Source: UBA11891 sp049890035 (lineage in GTDB: Bacteria > Bacteroidota > Bacteroidia > Flavobacteriales > Flavobacteriaceae). Taken from it: DNA of 64,000 nt. Both the position numbers and the translations under genes were made by a program. Location: NCBI GenBank assembly GCA_049890035.1, contig JBMHCG010000052.1, positions 62,001-126,000 of the forward strand, given 5' to 3'. Below the pieces are notes generated by a model, which did not search any database, was not told the DNA's origin, and saw only the letters and a program-made list of their open reading frames with translations. This document shows, in pieces, positions 54,672 through 63,362 of the stretch; position 1 is the first letter of the stretch; every line of letters begins with the position of its first letter.

Positions 54672-55127
54672 GTGGATACATTAAGCTACAAAACGATTTC
54701 TGCCAACGTCAACACCGTTAACAAAGAATGGGTTGTGGTAGATGCTGCTGGCTTGCCGTTGGGTAGAGCCGCTGCCGTTATTGCACGTCTTTTGCGTGGC
54801 AAACACAAAACCAACTTTACCCCCCATGTAGATTGTGGAGACAATGTAGTCGTTGTCAACGCCGGACAAGTGGCACTTAAAGGCAATAAGTGGGAGCAAA
54901 AAGAGTACATTCGCCACACAGGCTATCCTGGTGGTCAGCGTATTTTGAACGCCACTCAAATGCACGAAAAAGGAGGAACACGCTTGATGGAAAAAGCTGT
55001 CAAAGGCATGTTGCCAAAAAATAAATTAGGTGCCGAGCTATTCCGCAACCTACGTGTCTACGCAGGGAACGAACACCCGCACGAGGCACAAAATCCAACT
55101 GTTATTAACATCAACGAACATATCTAA
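54672..55127 (+). CDS. rplM: 50S ribosomal protein L13
   Basis: This 151-residue L13 has the conserved WVVVDAAGLPLGRAAA (19-34), HVDCGDNVVVVNAG, YIRHTGYPGG and MLPKNKLG motifs. The start codon is GTG at 54672 (DTLSYKT follows, the usual family N-terminus); no ATG is available upstream in frame. Its TAA shares a base with the rpsI ATG. Confidence 0.97.
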   Translation: MDTLSYKTISANVNTVNKEWVVVDAAGLPLGRAAAVIARLLRGKHKTNFTPHVDCGDNVVVVNAGQVALKGNKWEQKEYIRHTGYPGGQRILNATQMHEKGGTRLMEKAVKGMLPKNKLGAELFRNLRVYAGNEHPHEAQNPTVININEHI

Positions 55128-55513
55128 TGGAAGTCATTCACACGATTGGACGTAGAAAGACCTCAGTAGCCCGTCTTTATTTTTCTGAAGGCAAAGGGAA
55201 TATTACGGTCAATAAAAAAGATTATAAAACACATTTCCCTACTTCAATGTTGCAATATAAAATAGAGCAGCCTATGATGCTTACGGGAACAGAAGGTGCT
55301 TTTGATTTAAAGATTACGGTTAAGGGAGGTGGAATAACAGGGCAAGCCGAAGCCGTTCGCTTGGCCATTTCAAGAGCCCTATGCCAACACAACGAAGAGC
55401 ATCGTTCGGCACTCAAACCCGAGGGTCTTCTCACCCGTGATCCCAGAATGGTAGAGCGCAAGAAGTTCGGTCAGAAAAAAGCGAGAAAGAAATTCCAATT
55501 CTCAAAACGTTAA
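55127..55513 (+). CDS. rpsI: 30S ribosomal protein S9
   Basis: This 128-residue S9 has TIGRRKTSVARLYF (6-19), GGGITGQAEAVRLAISRAL (~66-84) and the C-terminal basic tail KKARKKFQFSKR that reaches the P-site tRNA. Overlaps rplM by one base, the standard L13-S9 pair. Confidence 0.98.
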   Translation: MEVIHTIGRRKTSVARLYFSEGKGNITVNKKDYKTHFPTSMLQYKIEQPMMLTGTEGAFDLKITVKGGGITGQAEAVRLAISRALCQHNEEHRSALKPEGLLTRDPRMVERKKFGQKKARKKFQFSKR

Positions 55514-55523
55514 ACATACCTAT

Positions 55524-55623
55524 AAGGTCTCTTCGGAGGCCTTGCTCATTTATATATTGAACCAGTTGCTTGAACCGCCACGGCGGGGATTAGTTTAGCA
55601 TCTAAAAAGCATTTTGTGCTTTT
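55524..55623 (+). promoter_or_regulatory. Structured leader between rpsI and rpsB
   Basis: Three hairpins lie in the 139-base gap. (1) An eight-base-pair stem AAGGTCTC/GAGGCCTT with a TTCG tetraloop, near 55524-55543. (2) CCGC-CACG-GCGG near 55576-55587. (3) AAAAGCA-TTTTG-TGCTTTT at 55605-55623. None is followed by a long T run. Hairpin 1 may terminate or protect the rplM-rpsI transcript; the rest may be an S2 autoregulatory leader (inference). No TAnnTTTG promoter was found inside. Confidence 0.45.
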
Positions 55624-55652
55624 GCTATACCAAGGAACGTAAACTAAAAACT

Positions 55653-56507
55653 ATGGCACAAACAGAAGTAAAAGATTTACTGAATGCAGGCGTCCACTTT
55701 GGACACCTCACCCGCAAATGGAATCCGAACATGGCTCCTTACATCTATATGGAGCGCAATGGAATCCACATTATTAACCTATACAAAACAGCTGCTAAGA
55801 TTGATGAAGCTCAAGAAGCATTAAAAAAAATTGCAACATCGGGTCGAAAAATCCTTTTTGTAGCTACCAAAAAACAGGCTAAAGACATTGTGGCCGAAAA
55901 GGCCAAAAACGTCAACATGCCCTACATTACTGAGCGTTGGCCTGGAGGGATGTTGACCAACTTTGTTACCATCCGAAAAGCTGTCAAAAAAATGGCTGCA
56001 ATCGATCGGATGAAGAAAGATGGGACCTTTGAGACCCTTTCTAAAAAGGAACGCTTACAAGTAGACCGTCTTCGCGCCAAGTTAGAGAAGAACTTAGGTT
56101 CTATTACCGACATGACTCGTTTGCCTGGTGCTCTTTTTGTTGTTGATATCAAGCGGGAACACATCGCCATTAAAGAAGCTCGCAAGCTGAAGATTCCAAT
56201 CTTTGCCATGGTTGATACCAACTCCGACCCACGAGAAGTTGATTTCGTCATTCCATCCAATGATGATGCATCCAAATCTATTGAAAAGATTCTTTCACTA
56301 GTTTCTGATGCCGTAGGCGAAGGATTACAGCAACGCAAGCAAGAAAAGGATGCTGAGAGTAAAGGTGAAGAAACTGCAGCAAAAGAGGCTCCAGCAGTCG
56401 AAGAAGCACCTGTAACAGAAGCATCTAGTGCGGCCGAAACAAAATCTCCAGCCCCAGAAGCCAAAGCAGAGGACGCTGAAGAAACCAAAGACGCATCAAT
56501 ACAATAA
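55653..56507 (+). CDS. rpsB: 30S ribosomal protein S2
   Basis: The protein has 284 residues from ATG 55653 (AQTEVKDLLNAGVHFGH). S2 core motifs: THLTRKWNPNMAPYIY-like GHLTRKWNPNM, ERWPGGMLTNF, DMTRLPGALFVVD and VDTNSDPREVDFVIPSNDDA. The core ends near residue 228 and is followed by an acidic Ala/Glu/Pro-rich low-complexity tail of about 55 residues. The longer open frame to 55614 lies in the structured leader and is not used. Followed by tsf after 19 bases. Confidence 0.97.
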   Translation: MAQTEVKDLLNAGVHFGHLTRKWNPNMAPYIYMERNGIHIINLYKTAAKIDEAQEALKKIATSGRKILFVATKKQAKDIVAEKAKNVNMPYITERWPGGMLTNFVTIRKAVKKMAAIDRMKKDGTFETLSKKERLQVDRLRAKLEKNLGSITDMTRLPGALFVVDIKREHIAIKEARKLKIPIFAMVDTNSDPREVDFVIPSNDDASKSIEKILSLVSDAVGEGLQQRKQEKDAESKGEETAAKEAPAVEEAPVTEASSAAETKSPAPEAKAEDAEETKDASIQ

Positions 56508-56526
56508 CACTTAAAAATACTCACAA

Positions 56527-57348
56527 GTGAAAATAACTGCATCAGAAGTAAACAAACTCCGCCAAGCAACGGGCGCAGGTATGATGGATTGTAAAAAAGC
56601 GCTAGTCGAAGCCGAAGGTGACTTTGACAAAGCCGTGGAAGTCCTCCGTAAAAAAGGTCAAAAAGTAGCCGCCAACAGAGCCGATCGCGACTCTACAGAA
56701 GGTGCTGTTTTGGCCAAAGTAAATGAAGACGCTAACGTAGGCGTTGTCGTTTCACTGAATTGTGAAACAGACTTTGTTGCCAAAAACGATTCCTATTTGG
56801 CTTTGGCACAAAGCTTGGTAGACCATGCGCTATCATTTGAATCAGAAGAAGCTTTTCTTGCCTCTGAATTTCAAGGAATGACTGTTGCTGAAAAGCTTAC
56901 AGAACAAACTGGTGTTATTGGTGAAAAGATTGAAATTGGCGCTTTTAAGCGATTAAGCGCTCCTTTTGTTGGTTCTTATATCCACGCTGGAAACAAAATC
57001 GCCACATTGGTTGGCCTTTCTGCCCCAGCCGATGCTGCTGCCGAAGTGGCCAAAAATGTAGCCATGCAAGCCGCCGCTATGAATCCCATTGCTTTGAACG
57101 AAGAAGGGGTTGATGCTTCCGTTATCGAAAAAGAAATCGAAATCGCCAAGGACCAACTGCGACAAGAGGGTAAACCAGAAGCTATGTTGGACAATATTGC
57201 CAAAGGTAAAATCAAACGTTTCTTTAAGGACAATACCTTGGTCAACCAGGACTATATCAAAGACAGCAAACAATCGGTTGCAGCTTATGTTGAATCAGAA
57301 GCACCTGGTGTAACCGTTATCGCTTTTGAGCGCGCTGCTTTGGTATAA
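56527..57348 (+). CDS. tsf: Elongation factor Ts
   Basis: This 273-residue EF-Ts has LRQATGAGMMDCKKALVEA (~11-29) and NCETDFVAKND (~76-86), the two family signatures, and C-terminal GVTVIAFERAAL. It exchanges GDP for GTP on EF-Tu. The start codon is GTG at 56527. The operon ends here with a terminator 25 bases on. Confidence 0.97.
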   Translation: MKITASEVNKLRQATGAGMMDCKKALVEAEGDFDKAVEVLRKKGQKVAANRADRDSTEGAVLAKVNEDANVGVVVSLNCETDFVAKNDSYLALAQSLVDHALSFESEEAFLASEFQGMTVAEKLTEQTGVIGEKIEIGAFKRLSAPFVGSYIHAGNKIATLVGLSAPADAAAEVAKNVAMQAAAMNPIALNEEGVDASVIEKEIEIAKDQLRQEGKPEAMLDNIAKGKIKRFFKDNTLVNQDYIKDSKQSVAAYVESEAPGVTVIAFERAALV

Positions 57349-57372
57349 GCAAATAAAGATGCTCACGCTATA

Positions 57373-57400
57373 AAAACACCCATTACGGGTGTTTTTTGTT
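57373..57400 (+). terminator. Rho-independent terminator after tsf
   Basis: AAAACACCC / GGGTGTTTT with an ATTAC-type loop, followed by a T-rich run with one G. It ends the rpsB-tsf transcript just before tag. Confidence 0.88.
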
Positions 57401-57417
57401 TTTGTACCTTGTTGTTC

Positions 57418-57996
57418 ATGGATACAAAAAAACGATGTGCCTGGTGCCTGGGAGATCCTCTGTACGAAGCTTACCATGACAAAGAATGGGGTGTTCCGTT
57501 ACAGGATGACCAGTTGCTATTTGAATTCTTGACCCTGGAAACTTTTCAGGCAGGATTAAGCTGGATTACCATCCTGCGCAAAAGAGAGAATTTTCGTAAA
57601 GCTTTTGATCGCTTTGATTACAAAAAAATAGCCCAATATGATGAAAACAAAATTCAGGAACTCCTTCAAAACGTTGGAATAGTCCGGAATCAAAAAAAGA
57701 TTCGCGCAGCTGTAAACAATGCCCAGCGATTTATGGAAATTCAACAACATCATGGCAATTTTTCTTCTTACATATGGGCATTTGTGGCAAACCGTCCCAT
57801 ACAAAATGGCTTCACAAAAGAAACGGAGATTCCTGCTACAACAAGTATCGCCACCAAGATCAGTGAGGATTTAAAAATTCGGGGGTTCCAGTTTGTGGGC
57901 CCCACTGTGATTTATGCACATATGCAAGCTACGGGGATGGTCAATGACCACACCACAGACTGCTTTCGATACCATGAAATAAAACAAATGACTTAA
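57418..57996 (+). CDS. tag: DNA-3-methyladenine glycosylase I
   Basis: This 192-residue enzyme excises 3-methyladenine from DNA. Zinc ligands match the TagI pattern: Cys7, His20, His178 and Cys182 (HTTDC). The active-site region is LTLETFQAGLSWITIL (Glu41). Start ATG 57418; a TTG nine bases upstream is in frame but unlikely. The convergent DUF3127 gene overlaps the stop by four bases. Confidence 0.95.
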   Translation: MDTKKRCAWCLGDPLYEAYHDKEWGVPLQDDQLLFEFLTLETFQAGLSWITILRKRENFRKAFDRFDYKKIAQYDENKIQELLQNVGIVRNQKKIRAAVNNAQRFMEIQQHHGNFSSYIWAFVANRPIQNGFTKETEIPATTSIATKISEDLKIRGFQFVGPTVIYAHMQATGMVNDHTTDCFRYHEIKQMT

Positions 57997-58370
57997 AAGG
58001 GGAGGTCGTCTTCTACTTCGTTGGGTGTATCGCTAGCGGGTTCAAAAGAAGTTGGTGGCGGCATGGGCGGCATTTCATTTGGAGTCTGTTCTTGGTTTAG
58101 AGCATCAATACGCCAGCCTTGGATAGAGTTAAAATACTTTGTTTCACCTTGCGGATTGACCCACTCTCGTCCCCGAAGATTGATCCCAATTTTAACATTT
58201 TGACCCACCTGAAAAGCGTTGAGTAATTCGCATTTATCCTGTACGAATTCAACCAAGATATGTTGGGGGTATTGTTCTTCGGTGGTCACCACCACTTCAC
58301 GTTTTCGGAAACCATTGCTACCGTAGGTTTTGGTTTCATCCAAGAGTTTAATTTTACCAGAAATTTCCAT
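57993..58370 (-). CDS. DUF3127 family protein
   Basis: This 125-residue protein has KIKLLDETKTYGSNGFRKREVVVTT region (6-30, split), the usual DUF3127 N-terminus, VGQNVKIGINLRGREWV and FNSIQGWRI, followed by a Pro-rich acidic tail ending VEDDLPF, an end like that of SSB proteins that recruit partners. The domain is OB-like, so single-strand nucleic acid binding is plausible but unproved. Confidence 0.85.
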   Translation of the reverse strand: MEISGKIKLLDETKTYGSNGFRKREVVVTTEEQYPQHILVEFVQDKCELLNAFQVGQNVKIGINLRGREWVNPQGETKYFNSIQGWRIDALNQEQTPNEMPPMPPPTSFEPASDTPNEVEDDLPF

Positions 58371-58460
58371 GTAGATTGATTTTGCCTTAAAAATAGCAAA
58401 AGTTTGGCTTTGACGGGCTTTTTTAAAATTGGTGTATCTTCGTAAAGCAAGCCCATAGTC

Positions 58461-59633
58461 ATGCGCCGCTTTTCCCTTGTAGAACGAATCAAAAACAGTT
58501 GGCTATACATCGTTTTCTTTATAGTAGCAGTCATTTTATGGAACACCAATTTACTTTTTGAGCGACTCAAAACAGAAGAACGAAAAAAAATGGAACTTTG
58601 GGCTATGGCTCAAAAAGAGTCCATACAAAACGAAGCCCCCAGTAATCTGACACTCGAAGTCCTTTTACAAACAGGAACCAACCCCATGATCCAAGTAAAC
58701 CAGAATGGTAAAATCATAGGATTTAAAAACATCTCCTGGGAAATGAGGCGAGATTCGATCGAGCTGTACGATCAGTTGCAACGCTTTCAGCGTCAAAACG
58801 AACCCATTGCTATATACTACAAAGATCCGAATAATGATACAGTTCTAGTTGACCAAAAGTTGTACTACGGTAATTCTCAAATGTTACGAAAACTTCAATA
58901 TTATCCATTGGCATTATTGCTTATTATTTTTTTGTTTGGGTTGGTTCTCTATTACGTCTTTAAGACACTTCGGATATCAGAACAAAACCGACTTTGGGCA
59001 GCCATGGCAAAAGAAACTGCCCATCAGATTGGAACGCCCTTGTCATCCATGTTGGGTTGGATTGCCTTGGGAAAGGAGGGGCATCTGGTTTCTCATAAAG
59101 AACCCTTTTCCGAGATGGAAAAAGATGTACATCGCTTACAACTCATTACGGAACGATTTTCAAAAATTGGATCCCTCCCCAAATTACATTCTTTAGATTT
59201 CAATACATTGGTTCGAGAAACACTTACCTATTTGAGCAATCGAACAGCTAGCCAGGTAAAAATAGAAGCACAGCACCTGGATACCGCTGTTTCCATTGAT
59301 GGAAATCCAGAACTGTTGAGTTGGACTTTAGAAAACTTAATCAAAAATGGGATTGATGCGATGAAAGGTAGGGGGACGCTGCGACTGTGGACAGAAATCA
59401 CTCCCAAAAAAGTTTATTTATACATACAGGACCATGGCCATGGGGTCGCCAAAGAACATCGAAAAAAAATATTCAATCCTGGTTATAGCACTAAAAAAAG
59501 AGGTTGGGGGCTGGGGCTTTCATTGGCCCAACGCATTGTTGAAAATTACCATCAAGGCCGCCTAGAGCTATATGAAACAGAGCCAGGCAAAGGAACAATC
59601 TTTCGCATCACTTTGTTTCGTCCTCATTTATAA
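58461..59633 (+). CDS. Sensor histidine kinase
   Basis: This 390-residue membrane kinase has TM1 (~14-32), a periplasmic sensor region (~33-148), and TM2 (150-167). The phosphoacceptor is His188 in KETAHQIGTPLSSM, N-box ENLIKNGIDAM, G1 DHGHGV, then FNPGYSTKKRGWGLGLSLAQ. No response regulator is adjacent, so it is an orphan here. A TATCTTCG box with TTTG 22 bases upstream (58409-58442) may be its promoter. The 3' end overlaps the convergent HIT gene by 26 bases. Confidence 0.93.
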   Translation: MRRFSLVERIKNSWLYIVFFIVAVILWNTNLLFERLKTEERKKMELWAMAQKESIQNEAPSNLTLEVLLQTGTNPMIQVNQNGKIIGFKNISWEMRRDSIELYDQLQRFQRQNEPIAIYYKDPNNDTVLVDQKLYYGNSQMLRKLQYYPLALLLIIFLFGLVLYYVFKTLRISEQNRLWAAMAKETAHQIGTPLSSMLGWIALGKEGHLVSHKEPFSEMEKDVHRLQLITERFSKIGSLPKLHSLDFNTLVRETLTYLSNRTASQVKIEAQHLDTAVSIDGNPELLSWTLENLIKNGIDAMKGRGTLRLWTEITPKKVYLYIQDHGHGVAKEHRKKIFNPGYSTKKRGWGLGLSLAQRIVENYHQGRLELYETEPGKGTIFRITLFRPHL

Positions 59634-60015
59634 ATAAGGTTATGCGATCGGCCAATGCTTCCATTTCATCTGGATCCAGATTGACTTTGTTCTGAAAATT
59701 TGCCTCTTTCATATTATTTAAGGGAATCAAATGTACATGAACATGAGGGACTTCAAGTCCTATGACACTCAACCCAATGCGTTTGCAAGTAACGGCTTTT
59801 CGCAAACCCAATGCGACATTTCTAGAAAAAGCCATCAAATCATGGTATGCCTGAGGGTCTAAATCCATTAAACGATCCGTTTCTTTTTTAGGGATGCAAA
59901 GCGTATGTCCTGGTGCATTGGGTTGGATATCCAAAAAAGCAAGGTGTTTATCGTCTTCGGCCACCTTGTAACAGGAAATTTCCCCAGTCACGATTTTGGA
60001 AAAAATAGAAGCCAT
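59608..60015 (-). CDS. HIT family nucleotide hydrolase/transferase
   Basis: This 135-residue protein has the histidine triad HVHVH (91-95) followed by LIPLN, and SIFSKIVTGEISCYKVAED at the N-terminus typical of Hint-type purine nucleoside phosphoramidases. Starts one base after the greA stop, so it is co-transcribed with greA. Confidence 0.93.
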   Translation of the reverse strand: MASIFSKIVTGEISCYKVAEDDKHLAFLDIQPNAPGHTLCIPKKETDRLMDLDPQAYHDLMAFSRNVALGLRKAVTCKRIGLSVIGLEVPHVHVHLIPLNNMKEANFQNKVNLDPDEMEALADRITLFINEDETK

Positions 60016-60016
60016 T

Positions 60017-60493
60017 TTAGTCGCGACTAATTTTTAAAATCTCTAATCCTATGGTTCCATTTGGAACGGTAATCTGAGCGATATCCCCTACTGATTTTCC
60101 CAACAATCCTTTTCCAATAGGTGATTCCACAGAAATTTTACCGGCTGCCAGGTCGGCTTCGGACTGGGCTACGAGCTTGTATGTAAAGATTTGGTTATTC
60201 AATTGGTTTTTTACCTCAACCGTAGAGTGAATCAATACCTTGGAAGTATCCAAATCGGATTCGTTGATAATTCGGGCATTGGCTAAGACTTCTTCCAATT
60301 TGGAAATTTGCATTTCCAACAACCCTTGGGCTTCTTTGGCGGCGTCATATTCGGCATTTTCACTCAAATCACCTTTGTCACGTGCCTCAGCAATTGCCTG
60401 AGAGGCTTTGGGACGTTCCACGTCTTTGAGTTGGTTGAGTTCGTCACGCAATTTTTTTAACCCTTCCGGGGTATAATATGATACTTTACTCAT
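60017..60493 (-). CDS. greA: Transcription elongation factor GreA
   Basis: The protein has 158 residues from ATG 60493 (SKVSYYTPEGLKKLRDEL). The N-terminal coiled coil carries the acidic tip (GDLSENAEYDAAKEAQ, ~41-56) that stimulates RNA polymerase transcript cleavage; the C-terminal FKBP-like domain has ISVESPIGKGLLGKSVGD. The open frame to 60550 adds 19 unsupported residues. Confidence 0.96.
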   Translation of the reverse strand: MSKVSYYTPEGLKKLRDELNQLKDVERPKASQAIAEARDKGDLSENAEYDAAKEAQGLLEMQISKLEEVLANARIINESDLDTSKVLIHSTVEVKNQLNNQIFTYKLVAQSEADLAAGKISVESPIGKGLLGKSVGDIAQITVPNGTIGLEILKISRD

Positions 60494-60552
60494 AATTTTA
60501 TCCTTGAAAGAAATCCCTTGCTGGGGCTTGGATTCTAAACAAATATACAAAA

Positions 60553-61008
60553 TTGAACAACTTTACTATTATCATCACTCGACTATTGCTTGCTGTAGGA
60601 GTGCTGACTACTTTGCAGAATTGCAACAAAACCAGTATTACTCGAAATCCATATATCTCCAATGTGGGTTTTGATTATCAAGTAAATCTCAACTTGCCAC
60701 AATACGACGACTTGCGTTTTGTTGGGGGAAGTGCTTATGTGTATCAAGCTGGACTAAAAGGCGTCTTGATTTTTAATCTAAACGGCAGAAACTTCTTGGC
60801 TTGGGAAGCCACTTGTCCCAACCATATCCCCCGCGAATGCTCATTACTCCAGCTCCGTGGGACTTTAGCGGAATGTAGTTGTGAAGGCTTTCAATACAGT
60901 CTGGCTAACGGCCAACTCCTCAATCCGTCCAATGACGGGAGTACTCCCTACCCGTTGATTAATTACCGAGCAGAAGTTTTTGATTCTTTTTTGTACCTCT
61001 CAAATTAA
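60553..61008 (+). CDS. Rieske-like lipoprotein with atypical cysteine ligands
   Basis: This 151-residue protein has a signal with lipobox LQNC (Cys24). A Rieske-type beta fold is suggested by ATCPNH (Cys88, His91) and AECSCEGFQYSLANGQ (Cys108, Cys110), but the canonical Cys-x-His and Cys-x2-His pairs are not met: the second histidine is missing and an additional Cys96 is present. It may bind a different centre (Zn or an all-Cys cluster) or be structural only. The start codon is TTG at 60553; no ATG is available. It faces greA with about 60 bases between starts and overlaps the TonB receptor stop by four bases. Confidence 0.7.
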   Translation: MNNFTIIITRLLLAVGVLTTLQNCNKTSITRNPYISNVGFDYQVNLNLPQYDDLRFVGGSAYVYQAGLKGVLIFNLNGRNFLAWEATCPNHIPRECSLLQLRGTLAECSCEGFQYSLANGQLLNPSNDGSTPYPLINYRAEVFDSFLYLSN

Positions 61009-63227
61009 AATGTCAAGGCCATACCCACCAAAAAGTTGGTTCCCGCTTGGGGATAAAAACCAGTCCCTTCAATGGTACTTACGACCCCTGGCGTAGACCA
61101 ACTGTCATCATAGGTGTAAAAATATCCATTGGAAACATAGGTCTCATTGAAAAGGTTGTTGACTAAGAGGCTCAACTGAACATTTTTAAACCACTTGGAG
61201 GGTTGCCATTGGTAAGAAATATTGAGATCGGAAACAAAATAAGCAGGTAGTTTTGACAAATCCGCGTCGATATTCCCCATGTATTGTTCACCTATATACT
61301 TGGACAGTAGGCTTACTTGAAATGCAGTAGAAGGCGCAAAGGTTAGTGTATTGCCAGCAATGATACTTGGAGAATAGGCTAGTTGGGTGCGGCCCAAGGC
61401 ATCTAATTGTCCATCTCTTTGGAAAAAATAATCCAGATTTTCATTGCGACTCAATGCCAGGTTGGGTTGCCAAAACCAATTGTAAGAAAGCGGTACTTTG
61501 GCTTCGATTTCGAGGCCCATTCGGCGGCTGTTCCCAATGTTTTCACGAATCGGGTTGCCCACCTCGTCCAAAGCACCTGTCAAGGCCAATTGGTCTTTAT
61601 ACGCCATCCAATACGCATTGACTTGAACTTGTAAGTCTGACTGATTGAAGCGCCATCCCAACTCAAAATCGTTAAGTTTTTCGGGTACGGGATTGCCATT
61701 TTCATAGTCCGTACGATTCGGTTCCCGCTGGGCGCGTGCATAGGACAAATAGAAGCGTTGGGCTTCGTTCGCCCGATAGGTCAGTCCTGCTTTGGGGTTA
61801 AAAAAACGAAAGCTGTCCGCTACCGCAAAGGGACTGGGGCCAGCCACTTCTCCATCCACATCATAGCGGATATTGCGCAGCTGCAGATCTACATAGGCAA
61901 TCCATTGTTCGGCAAAGGCCTCTGTCCATTTGACAAAAAAACTGTTTTCAATTTTTGTGCCGGTATTGTTGTAATAGCGGTGTCGTGGTAAAACATCTCC
62001 CGCTTGTTGCGCCCATACTAATTCGCCAAAATGATCGCCCTGGTAGTGGCTATAAAGTGCCCCCAAATTGACTGTAGTATCGCCTTGTGTATAATTGGCT
62101 GCCAGATTGGCCACATAATAGTCATTGTCCAACCATTTGCGTTGGATATTCTCTGTTTGGGTCACTTCGGTTGTACCCACGGTCAAAGGCGGTAGTTGTA
62201 AATAACCAAAAGAAGTATCAGCGCCAAAGGTGATGTTGTTGGTTGCCCAAAGGTCATAGTACTCTTCGTAGTAGCCCCGCCCGTACGTATAATTCAATCC
62301 CAAAGTAACATCCCAACGGGGATTAAGGGTTTGTGTCCAGTGTAACTGATAGTGGTCCTGGCGGTAATTGTCCACCTGAGTATCATAAAAATCGGTCAAA
62401 CTACCGTTGGCATCATAGATTTCCCCCGCAGGATTGTAAGTTCGGTTGCTAGATAGAGTCGTAGCATCCACCCCATACCAGGACTGATAGGTGATTTCAT
62501 GGCCGCCAAAACCCAACAGTTTAATCAAGGTATTGTCATCTTGAAAAGCCGCTTGTAAGAAGTAGGATTTTAGATCAGCGGCGGCTCGATCGATATAGCC
62601 ATCAGAAACAATTTTACCCAAGCGACCCGAAATTTCAAAACCACTGTCCAAGCGACCCGTAGAAAATTGCAAGGTATTTTTGAGGGTGTTGAAACTGCCA
62701 GCACTTTGGCTCCAACGGGCAAAAGCATCCTCAGATACGGCCTGGGTCAACAGGTTCAGGCTGGCTCCAAAGGCAGCGTTGCCATTGGTGGAAGTCCCCA
62801 CCCCGCGCTGGAGTTGGAAACTAGAAACCGAAGAAGCAAAGTCGGGTAAATTGACCCAAAACGTACCCTGGGATTCTGCGTCGTTATAAGGAATCCCGTT
62901 GATGGTTACGTTGACTGCACGGGCATCGCCCCCACGAACGCGAATCCCTGTATAGCCGATGCCGTTGCCGGCGTCACTGGTGGTGACCACAGAAGGAAGG
63001 AAATTCAATAAGATCGGTATGTCCTGTCCCAAATTACGATTGGCAATTTCTTCTTGCTTCAGGTTGCTAAATGCCATAGGTGTATCGGCATCAACCCGCA
63101 AACCGGAAACCTTGACCTCTTCTAGATTGACGACGGGCAAAGAATCTTGTACCGTCGTATTTTGAGCGGCTAAACGGAATACCAAAACCCCAAATAGCAA
63201 TAGGGTCATCTGTGTTTTTCTTTTCAT
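61005..63227 (-). CDS. TonB-dependent receptor under TPP riboswitch control, probable thiamine uptake
   Basis: This 740-residue outer-membrane receptor has a signal peptide (to about residue 19, RLAAQ), then a TonB-box-like LEEVKVSG, a plug with VRVRGGDARAVNVTINGIPYND-type text (~95-115), and a 22-strand barrel ending in NFLVGMALTF with terminal Phe. Start ATG 63227 (KRKTQM); an in-frame TTG three codons upstream is less likely. A TPP riboswitch lies 60 bases upstream, so expression should fall when TPP is plentiful. Uptake of thiamine or a precursor is the direct inference. Confidence 0.9.
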   Translation of the reverse strand: MKRKTQMTLLLFGVLVFRLAAQNTTVQDSLPVVNLEEVKVSGLRVDADTPMAFSNLKQEEIANRNLGQDIPILLNFLPSVVTTSDAGNGIGYTGIRVRGGDARAVNVTINGIPYNDAESQGTFWVNLPDFASSVSSFQLQRGVGTSTNGNAAFGASLNLLTQAVSEDAFARWSQSAGSFNTLKNTLQFSTGRLDSGFEISGRLGKIVSDGYIDRAAADLKSYFLQAAFQDDNTLIKLLGFGGHEITYQSWYGVDATTLSSNRTYNPAGEIYDANGSLTDFYDTQVDNYRQDHYQLHWTQTLNPRWDVTLGLNYTYGRGYYEEYYDLWATNNITFGADTSFGYLQLPPLTVGTTEVTQTENIQRKWLDNDYYVANLAANYTQGDTTVNLGALYSHYQGDHFGELVWAQQAGDVLPRHRYYNNTGTKIENSFFVKWTEAFAEQWIAYVDLQLRNIRYDVDGEVAGPSPFAVADSFRFFNPKAGLTYRANEAQRFYLSYARAQREPNRTDYENGNPVPEKLNDFELGWRFNQSDLQVQVNAYWMAYKDQLALTGALDEVGNPIRENIGNSRRMGLEIEAKVPLSYNWFWQPNLALSRNENLDYFFQRDGQLDALGRTQLAYSPSIIAGNTLTFAPSTAFQVSLLSKYIGEQYMGNIDADLSKLPAYFVSDLNISYQWQPSKWFKNVQLSLLVNNLFNETYVSNGYFYTYDDSWSTPGVVSTIEGTGFYPQAGTNFLVGMALTF

Positions 63228-63287
63228 TCGTAACAATTTTAAGTTCGAATAAAAGGGATGATTATTCGTAAGTCCATTTGCTGTAAA

Positions 63288-63362
63288 CCGTCCCTTGGCA
63301 GCATTACCTGCCCAGGTTCAATGGGTATGATCTCAGCCCGATGGGCACCCCTTTGAGATGGG
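63288..63362 (-). promoter_or_regulatory. TPP riboswitch (THI element)
   Basis: Read on the minus strand, all conserved blocks are present in order: GGGGTGCC (~63343), CTGAGA (63331-63336), ATACCC (63323-63328), GAACCTG (63313-63319), GGTAATGC and CCAAGGGA (63291-63308). This is the standard thiamine pyrophosphate aptamer. It ends about 62 bases before the receptor ATG, room for an expression platform that may sequester the start. A TAATTTTA box (63364-63371) just upstream may be the promoter. Confidence 0.95.

Noticed and set aside
55922..56569. 215-codon open frame antisense to rpsB
   Set aside because: Ser/Ala-rich shadow of the S2 gene and its low-complexity tail; no domain.
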